In this document: positions 25,624 through 34,783 of the stretch, piece by piece
Layout: every line of letters starts with the position of its first letter
Position numbering within the stretch: position 1 is the stretch's first letter
Notes under the pieces: generated by a model
The model's input: the letters and a program-made list of their open reading frames with translations, nothing else
The model's database searches: none
What the model was told of the DNA's origin: nothing
Made by a program: the position numbers and the translations under genes
NCBI RefSeq assembly: GCF_001500045.1
Contig: NZ_LQIX01000054.1
Coordinates: forward strand, 186,001-250,000
Origin: Mycobacterium sp. GA-1199
Lineage (GTDB): Bacteria > Actinomycetota > Actinomycetes > Mycobacteriales > Mycobacteriaceae
Length of the DNA stretch: 64,000 nt
Reading direction: 5' to 3'

Positions 25624-27909
25624 ATGCCCGGCCCGGTCAGCCTGACGCACTGGGGGGCTTTCGCCGCCGACATGCAAGACGGTGACATCGTCGCGGTCAG
25701 CCCGTTCGAAGGCGACGCGGACCCGTCACCGCTGCTCGGCAATCTGCCGGGATCCCTTCGACACCGGTCACGGATAGCGACGCCCGTCGTACGCCGCGGC
25801 TGGTTGCGCGACGGGCCGGGGCCGACCACCCGGCGCGGTAACGACGAATTCATTGCCGTGACATGGGACCAGTTGACCGACCTGCTCGCCGACGAGCTGC
25901 GTCGTGTCGTCGACGCGCACGGTAACTCGGCCATTTTCGGCGGTTCCTACGGCTGGTCGAGCGCAGGGCGTTTCCATCACGCCCAGAGCCAGGTGCACCG
26001 CTTTCTGAATCTCCTTGGCGGCTACACCTTTTCCCGTCACTCCTACAGCCTCGGCGCAACGGGAGTGATCATGCCGCGCGTCGTCGGAACCCACGACGAC
26101 CTGTTCAAGCGGTCCACCTCATGGGAGGTCATCGTCGAGCACACCGAACTTCTCGTGTGCTTCGGTGGGCTGGCGCTGAAGAACACCGCGATCAATCACG
26201 GTGGGACCACCGCGCATCCGGCCCGAGATGCGCTGCGCCGTTATCGAGCGCGCGGCGGACAGATCGTGTCGTTCTCCCCTCTGCGCGACGACGTCGACGG
26301 TGACTGCGAATGGTTCGCGCCGGTGCCCGGCACCGATGTGGCGATCATGCTCGCGCTCGCCTATGTGCTCGCCACAGAGGGACTCGCCGACCGAAACTTC
26401 CTGAGCACATACTGCACCGGCTTTGAACGCTTCGAGCGCTATCTCCTCGGAGCCGAGGACGGGGTGCCGAAAAACCCTCGGTGGGCGTCGGCGATCTCCG
26501 GCATACCCGCCGACGACCTGATCGGCTTGGCCCGGCGAATGTCGCAGCACCGCACGATCGTCACGGTCAGCTGGTCGTTGCAACGAACGCGACACGGTGA
26601 ACAGGCGCCGTGGATGGGCTTGACGCTGGCCGCCATGCTCGGGCAGATCGGCGTTGCGGGCGGTGGATTCGGGCACGGCTACGGCTCGATGAACGAACCC
26701 GGCCTGGCACCGCTGAAGTGCGGATTGCCAAGGCTGCCACAGGGGATCAACCCGGTGCGGACATTCATTCCGGTGGCCGCCATCAGCGATCTGCTGTTGC
26801 GGCCCGGCGACCCGTTCGACTACAACGGCCAACGGCTTGTCTTCCCCGACATCAGATTGGTGTACTGGGCGGGCGGTAACGCGTTTCACCACCACCAGAA
26901 CATCCCCCGGTTGCGGCGGGCGCTCGGTCGTGTCGACACCCTGGTCGTGCACGAACCCTATTGGACCGCAATGGCCAAACACGCCGATATCGTCGTGCCG
27001 TCGACGACGTCGTTCGAACGCGACGACTACTCAGGGTCCCGCAACGACCCGATGCTGATGGCGATGCCCAAACTCGCCGAACCGTTCGCCCAATCGCGCG
27101 ACGACTACGCGACTTTCACCGCGCTGGCCGACCGGCTGGGCTTCGGCGACCAGTTCACCGAGGATCGTACGCCGCGACAGTGGCTGGCCCATCTGTACGA
27201 CAAGTGGGCAGCCGAACTGGATTTCACCGTTCCCACATTCGACGAGTTCTGGCGGCGTGGGCGACTGCGATTACCTGTCGAGGACGGCCTCACCCTGCTG
27301 GCCGACTTCCGCGCCGATCCCGTGACCCACCGACTCGGCACTCCGAGTGGCTTGATCGAGATCCTTTCCACCGACATCGACGGCTTCGACTACGCCGACT
27401 GTGCCGGGCACCCGAAATGGTATGAGCCCTCCGAATGGCTGGGCGGCCCACGGGCGGTCGACTATCCGCTGCACCTGCTGGCCAACCAGCCGGCGTCTCG
27501 GCTGCACGGTCAACTGGACGGTGGAGCGGTCAGCCAGAAGTCGAAAGTCCAAGGGCGCGAGCCCATCCGGATGCATCCGCGGGACGCCGCCGACCGCGGC
27601 CTCGTCGACGGTGACGTGGTGCGGGTGTTCAACGACCGCGGGGCGTGTCTGGCCGGACTGGTGATCGACGATCGCCTGCGACCCGACGTCGTGCAATTGT
27701 CGACCGGCGCCTGGTTCGACCCCGTCGATCCAGCCGATCCGGATTCGATGTGCGCGCACGGAAATCCGAACGTGCTGACCGACGACGTGGGTACCTCCTC
27801 GCTCGCGCGCGGTTGCACCGGTGCGCACGTGCTGGTGCAGGTTCAGAAGTACACCGGCGACCTGCCCCCGGTGCGCGCACATGAGCCGCCGGTGATCGAG
27901 CGGCTGTGA
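25624..27909 (+). CDS. BisC/DMSO-reductase-family molybdopterin oxidoreductase
   Basis: A 761-residue molybdopterin enzyme of the biotin/methionine/DMSO sulfoxide reductase group. The Mo-ligand region GGSYGWSSAGRFHHAQ (Ser of YGWSS) matches DMSO reductase, and cofactor-binding segments SFSPLRDD, WAGGNAFHHHQ, HEPYWTAMAKHADIVVPSTT and the C-terminal molydopterin-binding domain (LHGQLDGG, MHPRDAADRGLVDGDVV) are intact. There is no N-terminal FeS-cluster Cys set and no Tat signal, so it is cytoplasmic, as BisC. It probably reduces an S- or N-oxide; the substrate is not known. M. tuberculosis has terC/fadE20 at this position instead. Confidence 0.85.
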   Translation: MPGPVSLTHWGAFAADMQDGDIVAVSPFEGDADPSPLLGNLPGSLRHRSRIATPVVRRGWLRDGPGPTTRRGNDEFIAVTWDQLTDLLADELRRVVDAHGNSAIFGGSYGWSSAGRFHHAQSQVHRFLNLLGGYTFSRHSYSLGATGVIMPRVVGTHDDLFKRSTSWEVIVEHTELLVCFGGLALKNTAINHGGTTAHPARDALRRYRARGGQIVSFSPLRDDVDGDCEWFAPVPGTDVAIMLALAYVLATEGLADRNFLSTYCTGFERFERYLLGAEDGVPKNPRWASAISGIPADDLIGLARRMSQHRTIVTVSWSLQRTRHGEQAPWMGLTLAAMLGQIGVAGGGFGHGYGSMNEPGLAPLKCGLPRLPQGINPVRTFIPVAAISDLLLRPGDPFDYNGQRLVFPDIRLVYWAGGNAFHHHQNIPRLRRALGRVDTLVVHEPYWTAMAKHADIVVPSTTSFERDDYSGSRNDPMLMAMPKLAEPFAQSRDDYATFTALADRLGFGDQFTEDRTPRQWLAHLYDKWAAELDFTVPTFDEFWRRGRLRLPVEDGLTLLADFRADPVTHRLGTPSGLIEILSTDIDGFDYADCAGHPKWYEPSEWLGGPRAVDYPLHLLANQPASRLHGQLDGGAVSQKSKVQGREPIRMHPRDAADRGLVDGDVVRVFNDRGACLAGLVIDDRLRPDVVQLSTGAWFDPVDPADPDSMCAHGNPNVLTDDVGTSSLARGCTGAHVLVQVQKYTGDLPPVRAHEPPVIERL

Positions 27910-28002
27910 GCCTCCTCACCGCCAGAAGTTGTCCGATTAGCGAAACCGCGTTTCGGGTATTGGACGGTCACACCGACCCGATCGGCAAGGAGGAAGCCGC
28001 AA

Positions 28003-28260
28003 GTGTCCGACAACAAGAACAGTGGGCCCGAAGAGGCCATCAAGGGTGTCGTCGAGGGCGCCAAGGGCAAGGCCAAAGAGGTGCTAGGCGCCGTCGCCGG
28101 TCGCGACGACCTGTACCGCGAGGGTAAGGCGCAGCAGGACAAGGCCGACGCTCAGCGCGACGCCGCGCAGAAGGAAGCCGAGGCCGAAAGCGCGCGTGCG
28201 GCGGCCAAGACCGCCGAGAAGCGGCAGGAGTCCGAGCAGCGGCCCTCCGACGACCGGTAG
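28003..28260 (+). CDS. CsbD-family stress protein
   Basis: An 85-residue CsbD-like protein: core GVVEGAKGKAKEVLGAVAGRDDLYREGKAQQDKAD followed by an Ala/Glu-rich helix. Small, very polar, probably natively flexible; CsbD homologues are induced by general stress, and the role is unknown. GTG 28003 follows AAGGAGG at 27987-27993. The longest motif given here exceeds a compact form; the key residues are G-A-K-G-K-A-K-E and D-L-Y. Confidence 0.85.
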   Translation: MSDNKNSGPEEAIKGVVEGAKGKAKEVLGAVAGRDDLYREGKAQQDKADAQRDAAQKEAEAESARAAAKTAEKRQESEQRPSDDR

Positions 28261-28270
28261 TCATTCAGCG

Positions 28271-28304
28271 AGAGGCGCGGAGGGATCCAACCCCCTGCGC
28301 CTCT
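28271..28304 (+). terminator. terminator after csbD
   Basis: AGAGGCGC and GCGCCTCT form an 8-bp perfect stem, extended by G-rich/C-rich inner sequences, followed by TTTG. It lies 10 bp after the stop and before the convergent hflX. Confidence 0.65.
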
Positions 28305-28332
28305 TTGCTGTGCGCCCAGGCCTCCGGACCTG

Positions 28333-29748
28333 TCAGAACGTCGCGTACTCGCGTAGCGCCGCCGCCAGTGGAACCGGTACCCGGGCCTTGATCCTCGTTC
28401 CGTCTGCGGTGTGCTCGGTGGCATCGACACGCCCCTCGGCGTGCACGCGGTTGACCAGATCGCCACGCTCATAGGGGATGGTCACGTCGACCACCGCGTC
28501 GGTGGGTGTGATCAGCTCGGCCATCCGCTGCTGCAAGCGCTGCAACCCGTCACCGGTGCGCGCTGAGACGAACACCGCATCGGGCAGGGCACGACGCAGC
28601 TGCGCCAACGTCAAAGCGTCGGCGGCGTCGATTTTGTTGACCACCAACAGTTCCGGTGCCCTGGCCCCATCGTGGTCGGCAATGACCTCGTTGACCACCG
28701 TGCGCACGGCGTTGATCTGAGCGAGCGGGTTCGCATCCGATCCGTCGACGACGTGCACCAGCAGGTCGGCGTCGACGACCTCCTCCAGCGTGGAGCGGAA
28801 GGCCTCCACCAGCTGGGTGGGCAGGTGGCGAACGAACCCGACAGTGTCGGTCAGCACAAATGGCCTGCCGTCGGCGAATTCGCCTCGGCGCGTTGTCGGT
28901 TCGAGGGTCGCGAACAACGCGTTCTCCACCAGCACGCCCGCACCGGTGAGCGCGTTGAGCAGACTGGATTTTCCGGCGTTCGTGTAGCCCACGATCGCGA
29001 CCGACGGCACCTCGCTGCGCCGCCTGCCGCTGCGCTGGGTGTCGCGGATCTTCTTCATGTCCTTGATGTCGCGGCGCAGCTTGGCCATCCGCTCGCGGAT
29101 CCGCCGGCGGTCGGTCTCGATTTTGGTTTCACCCGGACCGCGCAGGCCCACACCGCCACCCGCGCCGCCGGCACGGCCGCCGGCCTGGCGGGACATCGAC
29201 TCGCCCCAACCGCGCAACCTGGGCAGCATGTACTCCATCTGCGCCAGGGTGACCTGCGCCTTGCCCTCCCGACTGGTCGCGTGCTGGGCGAAGATGTCGA
29301 GGATGAGGGCCGTGCGGTCGATGACCTTGACCTTGACCGCCTTCTCCAGGGCTGTCAGCTGGGCGGGGCTGAGTTCGCCGTCGCAGATGACGGTGTCGGC
29401 ACCCGTCGCGAGCACGATCTCGCGTAGTTCGGCGGCCTTGCCCGAGCCGATGTAGGTGGAGGCGTCCGGCTTGTCGCGGCGCTGGATGACACCCTCGAGC
29501 ACTTCCGAACCCGCGGTTTCGGCGAGCGCGGCCAGTTCGGCCAGGCTGGCCTCGGCGTCGGCGGCACTGCCTTCGGTCCAGACACCGACCAGCACCACCC
29601 GTTCCAGGCGGAGCTGGCGGTACTCGACCTCGGAGACGTCGGTCAGTTCGGTGGACAGACCGGCCACGCGGCGCAGCGCCGTGCGGTCTTCGAGCGCCAG
29701 CTCGCCCGCGCTCGGGGCGCTGTGAGTAGAAGGATCGGGATACGTCAT
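28333..29748 (-). CDS. hflX: ribosome-associated GTPase HflX
   Basis: A ~471-residue GTPase that rescues or splits ribosomes under stress. The N-terminal HflX domain contains YIGSGKAAELREI, then a Gly-rich linker (GGRAGGAGGGVGLRGPGE) and the G domain: G1 GYTNAGKSSLLN, G3 DTVGFV, G4 NKID. Start is uncertain: ATG 29748 (MTYPDPS) is chosen on family knowledge; ATG 29784 would add 12 residues. First gene of a minus-strand hflX...dapF...miaA arrangement (dapF lies upstream). Confidence 0.95.
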   Translation of the reverse strand: MTYPDPSTHSAPSAGELALEDRTALRRVAGLSTELTDVSEVEYRQLRLERVVLVGVWTEGSAADAEASLAELAALAETAGSEVLEGVIQRRDKPDASTYIGSGKAAELREIVLATGADTVICDGELSPAQLTALEKAVKVKVIDRTALILDIFAQHATSREGKAQVTLAQMEYMLPRLRGWGESMSRQAGGRAGGAGGGVGLRGPGETKIETDRRRIRERMAKLRRDIKDMKKIRDTQRSGRRRSEVPSVAIVGYTNAGKSSLLNALTGAGVLVENALFATLEPTTRRGEFADGRPFVLTDTVGFVRHLPTQLVEAFRSTLEEVVDADLLVHVVDGSDANPLAQINAVRTVVNEVIADHDGARAPELLVVNKIDAADALTLAQLRRALPDAVFVSARTGDGLQRLQQRMAELITPTDAVVDVTIPYERGDLVNRVHAEGRVDATEHTADGTRIKARVPVPLAAALREYATF

Positions 29749-29793
29749 AGGCGAATAGAGATTCGCACGGAGATCACTTTTCATGCACCCCAA

Positions 29794-30666
29794 TTAACGT
29801 TGCGCAACGTCCCACCATTCCTCGGACAGTTCCCCGTGCGCCACCAGAACCGACGGGCCGCGCAGAAAACTGCTGGCCTCGGTGACGGTGACCGAGACTT
29901 CGCCGCCCGGAATGCGGACCTCGAGGCTGCCGGTGACAGCGCCGGAGTACGCCAACGCGGCGACGGCGGCGGCGACGGTCCCGGTTCCGCACGACCGCGT
30001 CTCGCCGACACCTCGTTCGTGCACACGCATCGTCACGGCCCCATCCACAGGTGCGGTCAGCACCTCGACGTTGACGCCCTCGGGAAACAGCGCGGTGTCG
30101 AAGGACACCGGCGCCCCCACGTCGAGCGCGGACAGCTCCTCGGATGTCAGGTCGGGGTCGACGCAGGCCAGGTGGGGGTTGCCGACGTCGACGGCGAGGC
30201 CGGCGAAGGGCCTGCCCCCGACGACCGCCTCCGCGGTGCCCAACTGGTTCACCTTGCCCATCTCGACGGTGACGTCGGCGTTCGTGCCGTCCCAGTGGTG
30301 CAACACCACCGGACGCGGACCCGCCAGCGACCCCACCACGAACTCGTCGCGGGTCTCCAGGCCGCTGGCGCGCAGATAGTGCGCGAACACCCGCACCCCG
30401 TTGCCGCACATCTGCGCGATCGACCCGTCGGCGTTGCGGTAGTCCATGTACCAGTTCTCGCCGGCGACGCCCTCCGGCAACTGTTCGAACAATCCGGCGC
30501 GCTGTGCCGCGTGCGCGGTGGTCACCCGCAGCACACCGTCAGCGCCCAGCCCGCGACGACGGTCGCACAGCGCCGCCACCGCCGCCGGCGACAACGTCAG
30601 CTCGAAATCGAGGTCGGGCAGCAGCACGAAATCGTTCTGCGTGCCGTGTCCCTTGGCGAACCTCAC
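29794..30666 (-). CDS. dapF: diaminopimelate epimerase
   Basis: Converts LL- to meso-diaminopimelate for lysine and peptidoglycan. 290 residues; both catalytic Cys motifs are present: MCGNGVRVFA (~79) and the SCGTGTVAAA block (~220), with the FAKGHGTQNDF start. GTG 30666 begins 4 bp after the miaA stop, so translation coupled to miaA is likely. Confidence 0.96.
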   Translation of the reverse strand: MRFAKGHGTQNDFVLLPDLDFELTLSPAAVAALCDRRRGLGADGVLRVTTAHAAQRAGLFEQLPEGVAGENWYMDYRNADGSIAQMCGNGVRVFAHYLRASGLETRDEFVVGSLAGPRPVVLHHWDGTNADVTVEMGKVNQLGTAEAVVGGRPFAGLAVDVGNPHLACVDPDLTSEELSALDVGAPVSFDTALFPEGVNVEVLTAPVDGAVTMRVHERGVGETRSCGTGTVAAAVAALAYSGAVTGSLEVRIPGGEVSVTVTEASSFLRGPSVLVAHGELSEEWWDVAQR

Positions 30667-30670
30667 GTGT

Positions 30671-31591
30671 TCAGGGTACGTCCCGCCACACCCGCAGCGT
30701 CTCCTGCGCGAGGTCCGGGCCGGCGCCGTCCAGCCAGACGATGCGGTGGTCGCGACGGAACCAGGACCGCTGCCGACGTACGTAGCGGCGGGTGCCGACG
30801 AAGGTCGGCTCACGTGCCGCCGAGCCGTCGCCGCCGGCATCGAGGTCGGTGAGGACCTGTGCGTAACCCAAGGCCCGCGACGCGGTGACACCCTCGCGCA
30901 GCCCGCACTTCAGTAGCGCGCGCACCTCGTCTATGAGTCCGTCGGCGAACATCTTGTCGGTCCGCTGAGCCAACCGATCGTCGAGAAGCGTTGTGGGCCA
31001 ATCAAGTCCGATGATGACGGTATCCCAGCGCGGTGTACCTATCGCGGGGAACGACGCGGCGAACGGCCGGCCGGTCAGTTCCACCACCTCGAGCGCACGC
31101 ACGATGCGCCGCCCGTCAGTGGGCTGAATGGACGCCGCGGCGTCGGCGTCGACGCCGGCCAGTTCCTGGTGCAGGGCGGCCGCCCCGATATCGGCGAGCC
31201 GCTGCTCCCAGCGTGCGCGCACCGCCGGGTCGGTGGCCGGGAACGTCCAGTTGTCGAGCAGCGACTGGATGTACATCATCGACCCGCCCACGATGACGGG
31301 CACCGCGCCGCGTTCGAGAATGGCCTCGACATCGGCGGCGGCCGACTGCTGGTAGCGGGCCACGCTCGCGGTCTGCGTCACCTCGAGCACATCGAGCTGA
31401 TGGTGCGGGATCCCGCGACGCTCGTGAACCGTCAGCTTCGCGGTCCCGATGTCCATGCCGCGGTACATCTGCATCGCATCGGCATTCACAATCTCGACGT
31501 CGATCTCGCCGCTCAATCTCTCGGCCACATCCAACGCCAGCGCCGACTTACCGGTGCCCGTCGGGCCGATGATCGCGATCGGCCGCGTCAT
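30671..31591 (-). CDS. miaA: tRNA dimethylallyltransferase
   Basis: Adds the isopentenyl group to A37 of tRNAs; the product is the substrate of MiaB, also in this window. 306 residues with P-loop GPTGTGKSALAL at the start, the EIVNADAMQMYRGMDIGTAK block and GGSMMYIQSLLD. Overall length fits the family. Upstream is the dioxygenase-like gene on the same strand (17-bp gap). Confidence 0.96.
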   Translation of the reverse strand: MTRPIAIIGPTGTGKSALALDVAERLSGEIDVEIVNADAMQMYRGMDIGTAKLTVHERRGIPHHQLDVLEVTQTASVARYQQSAAADVEAILERGAVPVIVGGSMMYIQSLLDNWTFPATDPAVRARWEQRLADIGAAALHQELAGVDADAAASIQPTDGRRIVRALEVVELTGRPFAASFPAIGTPRWDTVIIGLDWPTTLLDDRLAQRTDKMFADGLIDEVRALLKCGLREGVTASRALGYAQVLTDLDAGGDGSAAREPTFVGTRRYVRRQRSWFRRDHRIVWLDGAGPDLAQETLRVWRDVP

Positions 31592-31607
31592 CGTGTCGGA
31601 GCGCTCA

Positions 31608-32303
31608 TCACGGCTGCCACAATCCGGCGAAATAGCCGACGCCGTACGGGGCGCCGCGGTACAGCTCCTTGGCCGAGCGGGGTCCGGCGCCGACCAGCCC
31701 GGCCAGCACCCCGAAGGCGACCCGCCCCACCACCGCCTCGGGCGACCGGGTCAGCGGGGCGGTCTCGCCGCCGGCCAGCGCATCGTCCAACGCGGCTTGC
31801 GCGGCGATCGAGTCGGGGGCAAAACCACCCGGCGCCGAAGGCGTCAGCGTGTTGGCACCGTCGGCGACCACGAGCACGCCGATCGGGTCGCCGGCCTCGT
31901 CGATCTCGGTGCGCAACCGCTCGCCGTGAGCCAGCGCCGCGTCGACGCCGTAGCCGTGCGCGTAGACCCGCACCTCGGCGGAGGCGTCGGCGCGGGCCGC
32001 TCCGCGCAACCAGCCGGTGATCAGGGCGCACAGCGGCAGCGCGACCGGATCGCTGTCGACACCCGGGGACAACGCGACCCTGACGTCGACGCCGTAGCCG
32101 GCGAACGTGCCGGCCTGATGGTGGCCGACGACCTGATCGCATTCCCCCACCCCGACCGCGACCCAGTGCGAGGGAAGTCCGGCCACCGCGGTGAACACCG
32201 CCTCGCGCAGGTCGGCCAGCTCCGGCGCGGCACCTGCGGCGAGTTCGGGCACCATCACCGGTGCCGACGGGACGATCGCGATGGCGCTGAGCACGTCGTC
32301 CAC
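31608..32303 (-). CDS. LigB-superfamily dioxygenase-like protein (Rv2728c-like)
   Basis: A 231-residue protein with an Ala/Gly/Val-rich fold resembling class III extradiol ring-cleavage dioxygenases (start SAIAIVPSAPVMVPEL; internal GVLVVADGANTL). Metal ligands cannot be identified securely and no substrate is known. GTG 32303 is chosen because it begins one base from the stop of the upstream transporter gene; GTG 32294 is an alternative. Confidence 0.75.
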   Translation of the reverse strand: MDDVLSAIAIVPSAPVMVPELAAGAAPELADLREAVFTAVAGLPSHWVAVGVGECDQVVGHHQAGTFAGYGVDVRVALSPGVDSDPVALPLCALITGWLRGAARADASAEVRVYAHGYGVDAALAHGERLRTEIDEAGDPIGVLVVADGANTLTPSAPGGFAPDSIAAQAALDDALAGGETAPLTRSPEAVVGRVAFGVLAGLVGAGPRSAKELYRGAPYGVGYFAGLWQP

Positions 32304-32304
32304 G

Positions 32305-33189
32305 CTAATGCGATGCGGCTTGATCGGCGGTGGCGGCTTCGCCACGGGCCAGCGCGGCCGTCGACACCACCATCACCGTCACCGCGACGATCAGCGTCAG
32401 CCAGCCCTCCTCACCGGGCCGCAGCGTCTCCCCCAGCACGACGACGCCTAATATCGAGGCGACCACCGGTTCGGTCACAGTCATCGTCGGCAGCGACGCG
32501 GTCAGCGCCCCGGCGCGGAACGAGGCCTGCTGCCACGCCGTGCCCGCGACCGCCACGACCGCCCAGACGTACAGCTCGGGTGTGCGCAACAGGGCCTCGA
32601 GCCCGTCGCCGAGACGGTCGACCACACCCTTGGTCAACACCGCGAACAGCCCCCACAACGCCCCGGACACCAGCGCCAGAAGCACGGCGCTGACGGGTCC
32701 CTTCCAGATGTTGGCACCGATCACGCACAACACCAGCGCCGGAACCAGCACCATCAGCACCGCCGTCCAGGTCTCCCACGAGGCCCGCGAGTCGCCCTCG
32801 GTCGGGTTTCCGACCGTCACGATCACCGCGACCGACGCCGCCAACAGCGCGGCCCACGTCCACTGCCACGGCGTCACCCGCTGATGCGAGAGCCGGGCGT
32901 GGATCGGCAGGGCGAACAGCAGCGATGTCACCAGAATCGCCTGGACAAGGAGCACCGACCCGACGCCGAGCGCCGCGGCCTGCAACGCGAACCCGGCGGC
33001 GGCCACGAAGCTGCCCAGCCACCACTGCCGGTCGCGCAGCAGCCGGGTGAACAGCTCCAGATGCCCGACCGGCTCGTCGGCGACCTCGTGGGCCTGCCGC
33101 TGGTGGATCACATCGCCGATCGCCACGAACACAGCGGCGCCGAGGGCCAGGACGACGGCCAGATCCACCTGCGCGCTCATGCCCGCCAT
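32305..33189 (-). CDS. DMT/EamA-type multi-pass membrane protein (Rv2729c-like)
   Basis: A 294-residue protein with about ten hydrophobic segments in a two-fold arrangement typical of drug/metabolite transporter (EamA) proteins; a late signature TVTEPVVASILGVVVLGE is characteristic. Substrate unknown. AAAGGA before ATG 33189 supports MAGMSAQ as the start. Confidence 0.85.
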   Translation of the reverse strand: MAGMSAQVDLAVVLALGAAVFVAIGDVIHQRQAHEVADEPVGHLELFTRLLRDRQWWLGSFVAAAGFALQAAALGVGSVLLVQAILVTSLLFALPIHARLSHQRVTPWQWTWAALLAASVAVIVTVGNPTEGDSRASWETWTAVLMVLVPALVLCVIGANIWKGPVSAVLLALVSGALWGLFAVLTKGVVDRLGDGLEALLRTPELYVWAVVAVAGTAWQQASFRAGALTASLPTMTVTEPVVASILGVVVLGETLRPGEEGWLTLIVAVTVMVVSTAALARGEAATADQAASH

Positions 33190-33352
33190 CGCCGTCCTTT
33201 CGTAGGTTGTCGCGACGAGCCTAGATAGGCCATCGGGGAAAGCCGTGCGCACGCGCCCCGACGACCTGTTTGAATAGCGTTCGGACAGCGATCAGGCGCC
33301 GCGTTGCGCGGCAGGTACGCGGTACGCCGCGGAGGGCACGAGGATTACCGAC

Positions 33353-34681
33353 ATGACGACCAGCCAGCCAGGGGGCCAGTCCTCCTCGCCGAAACCCGCT
33401 CCCCGGCCCGGACCGCGTCCCGGACCCGCGCCCCGGCCGGGCCGACCAGCACCGACGGTGGTCGCGCCCCCGACGAGCGATCCGCACCGTTTCGGCCGCG
33501 TCGACCCCGACGGCACCGTGTGGCTGATCACCGGCTCGGGCGAACGGATCATCGGCTCGTGGCAGGCCGGCGACACCGAGGCCGCCTACGCGCACTTCGG
33601 CAGGCGCTTCGATGACCTCCAGACCGAGGTCGTGCTGATGGAGAGCCGGCTCGAGTCCGGTACCGGCGACGCCCGCAAGATCAAAGCGGCCGCGCAGTCG
33701 CTGGCCGAGACCCTGCCGACCGCGCACGTGCTCGGCGACGTCGACGCGATCGCCGAGCGCCTGCAGGCGATTATCGACCACGCCGACGAGACCGCTCAGG
33801 CCGAAAAGGCCCGGCGCGAGGAGTTGCGCGCCGCGCAGACCGCCCGCAAGGAGACCCTGGCCGCCGAGGCGGAGGACATCGCCGCCAACTCCACCCAGTG
33901 GAAGGCCGCAGGCGACCGGCTGCGAGAAATCCTCGACGAGTGGCGCACGATCACCGGGCTGGACCGCAAAACCGACGACGCCCTGTGGAAGCGGTATTCG
34001 GCGGCGCGCGAACAGTTCAACCGCAGGCGCGGATCGCATTTCGCCGAACTCGACCGTGAACGCGCCGGCGCCCGGCAGGCCAAGGAGGCACTGTGCGAGC
34101 GCGCCGAGGGGTTGGCCGACTCGACGGACTGGGGTCCCACCAGCGCGGCGTTCCGCGAACTGCTGAACGAGTGGAAGGCCGCGGGCCGCGCGGCCAAGGA
34201 TGTCGACGACGCGTTGTGGCAGCGATTCAAGGCGGCGCAGGACAAGTTCTTCGGGGCGCGCAATGCGGCCACCGCCGAGCGCGACGCGGAGTTTCGTGCC
34301 AACGCGGAGGCCAAGGAGGCGCTGCTGGCCGAGGCGGAGAAGATCGACACCTCCGATCTGGACGCGGCGCGCGCTGCGCTGCGGGTGATCGGCGATAAGT
34401 GGGATGCCATCGGCAAGGTGCCCCGCGAGCGTGGTGCCGATTTGGAACGGCGCCTGCGCGCGATCGAGAAGAAGGTCCGCGAGGCGCCGACGCACGGTGT
34501 CGATCCCGAGGCCCAGGCGCGGGCCGACCAATTCCGGGTCCGCGCAGAGCAATACGAGCGTCAAGCGGAGAAGGCCGCGGCCGCCGGTCGGGACAAGGAC
34601 GCCGCGGAGGCGCGCGCCAGCGCCGAGCAGTGGCGGCAGTGGGCGGACGCGGCCGCCGAGGCGCTCGGCAAAACCCGCTAG
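33353..34681 (+). CDS. DUF349 coiled-coil protein (Rv2731-like)
   Basis: A 442-residue protein: Pro-rich N-terminus, a short beta region (FGRVDPDGTVWLITGSGER, ~45-63), then long Ala/Glu/Arg-rich helices with DUF349 repeats (WKAAGDRLREILDEW, FNRRRGSHFAELDRE, WKAAGRAAKDVDD). Predicted largely coiled coil and cytoplasmic. Related to proteins linked to RNA or nucleoid processes in other bacteria, but the mycobacterial role is not established. Confidence 0.85.
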   Translation: MTTSQPGGQSSSPKPAPRPGPRPGPAPRPGRPAPTVVAPPTSDPHRFGRVDPDGTVWLITGSGERIIGSWQAGDTEAAYAHFGRRFDDLQTEVVLMESRLESGTGDARKIKAAAQSLAETLPTAHVLGDVDAIAERLQAIIDHADETAQAEKARREELRAAQTARKETLAAEAEDIAANSTQWKAAGDRLREILDEWRTITGLDRKTDDALWKRYSAAREQFNRRRGSHFAELDRERAGARQAKEALCERAEGLADSTDWGPTSAAFRELLNEWKAAGRAAKDVDDALWQRFKAAQDKFFGARNAATAERDAEFRANAEAKEALLAEAEKIDTSDLDAARAALRVIGDKWDAIGKVPRERGADLERRLRAIEKKVREAPTHGVDPEAQARADQFRVRAEQYERQAEKAAAAGRDKDAAEARASAEQWRQWADAAAEALGKTR

Positions 34682-34695
34682 CGTCCGGCTGTTAT

Positions 34696-34760
34696 TTCGC
34701 GAGATCTACACCAGGGCTGTGAAATCACCGAGATCACGACCCTGGTGTACATCTCGCGAA
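34696..34760. repeat. long interrupted inverted repeat
   Basis: Two 21-bp arms (34696-34716 and 34740-34760) are inverted copies with one mismatch, separated by 23 bp. It lies 15 bp after the DUF349 stop and 24 bp before the convergent membrane-gene stop, so it may be a bidirectional terminator or a REP-like element. Confidence 0.7.
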
Positions 34761-34783
34761 CTGCAGAGCAGGTGCGGACCGGC

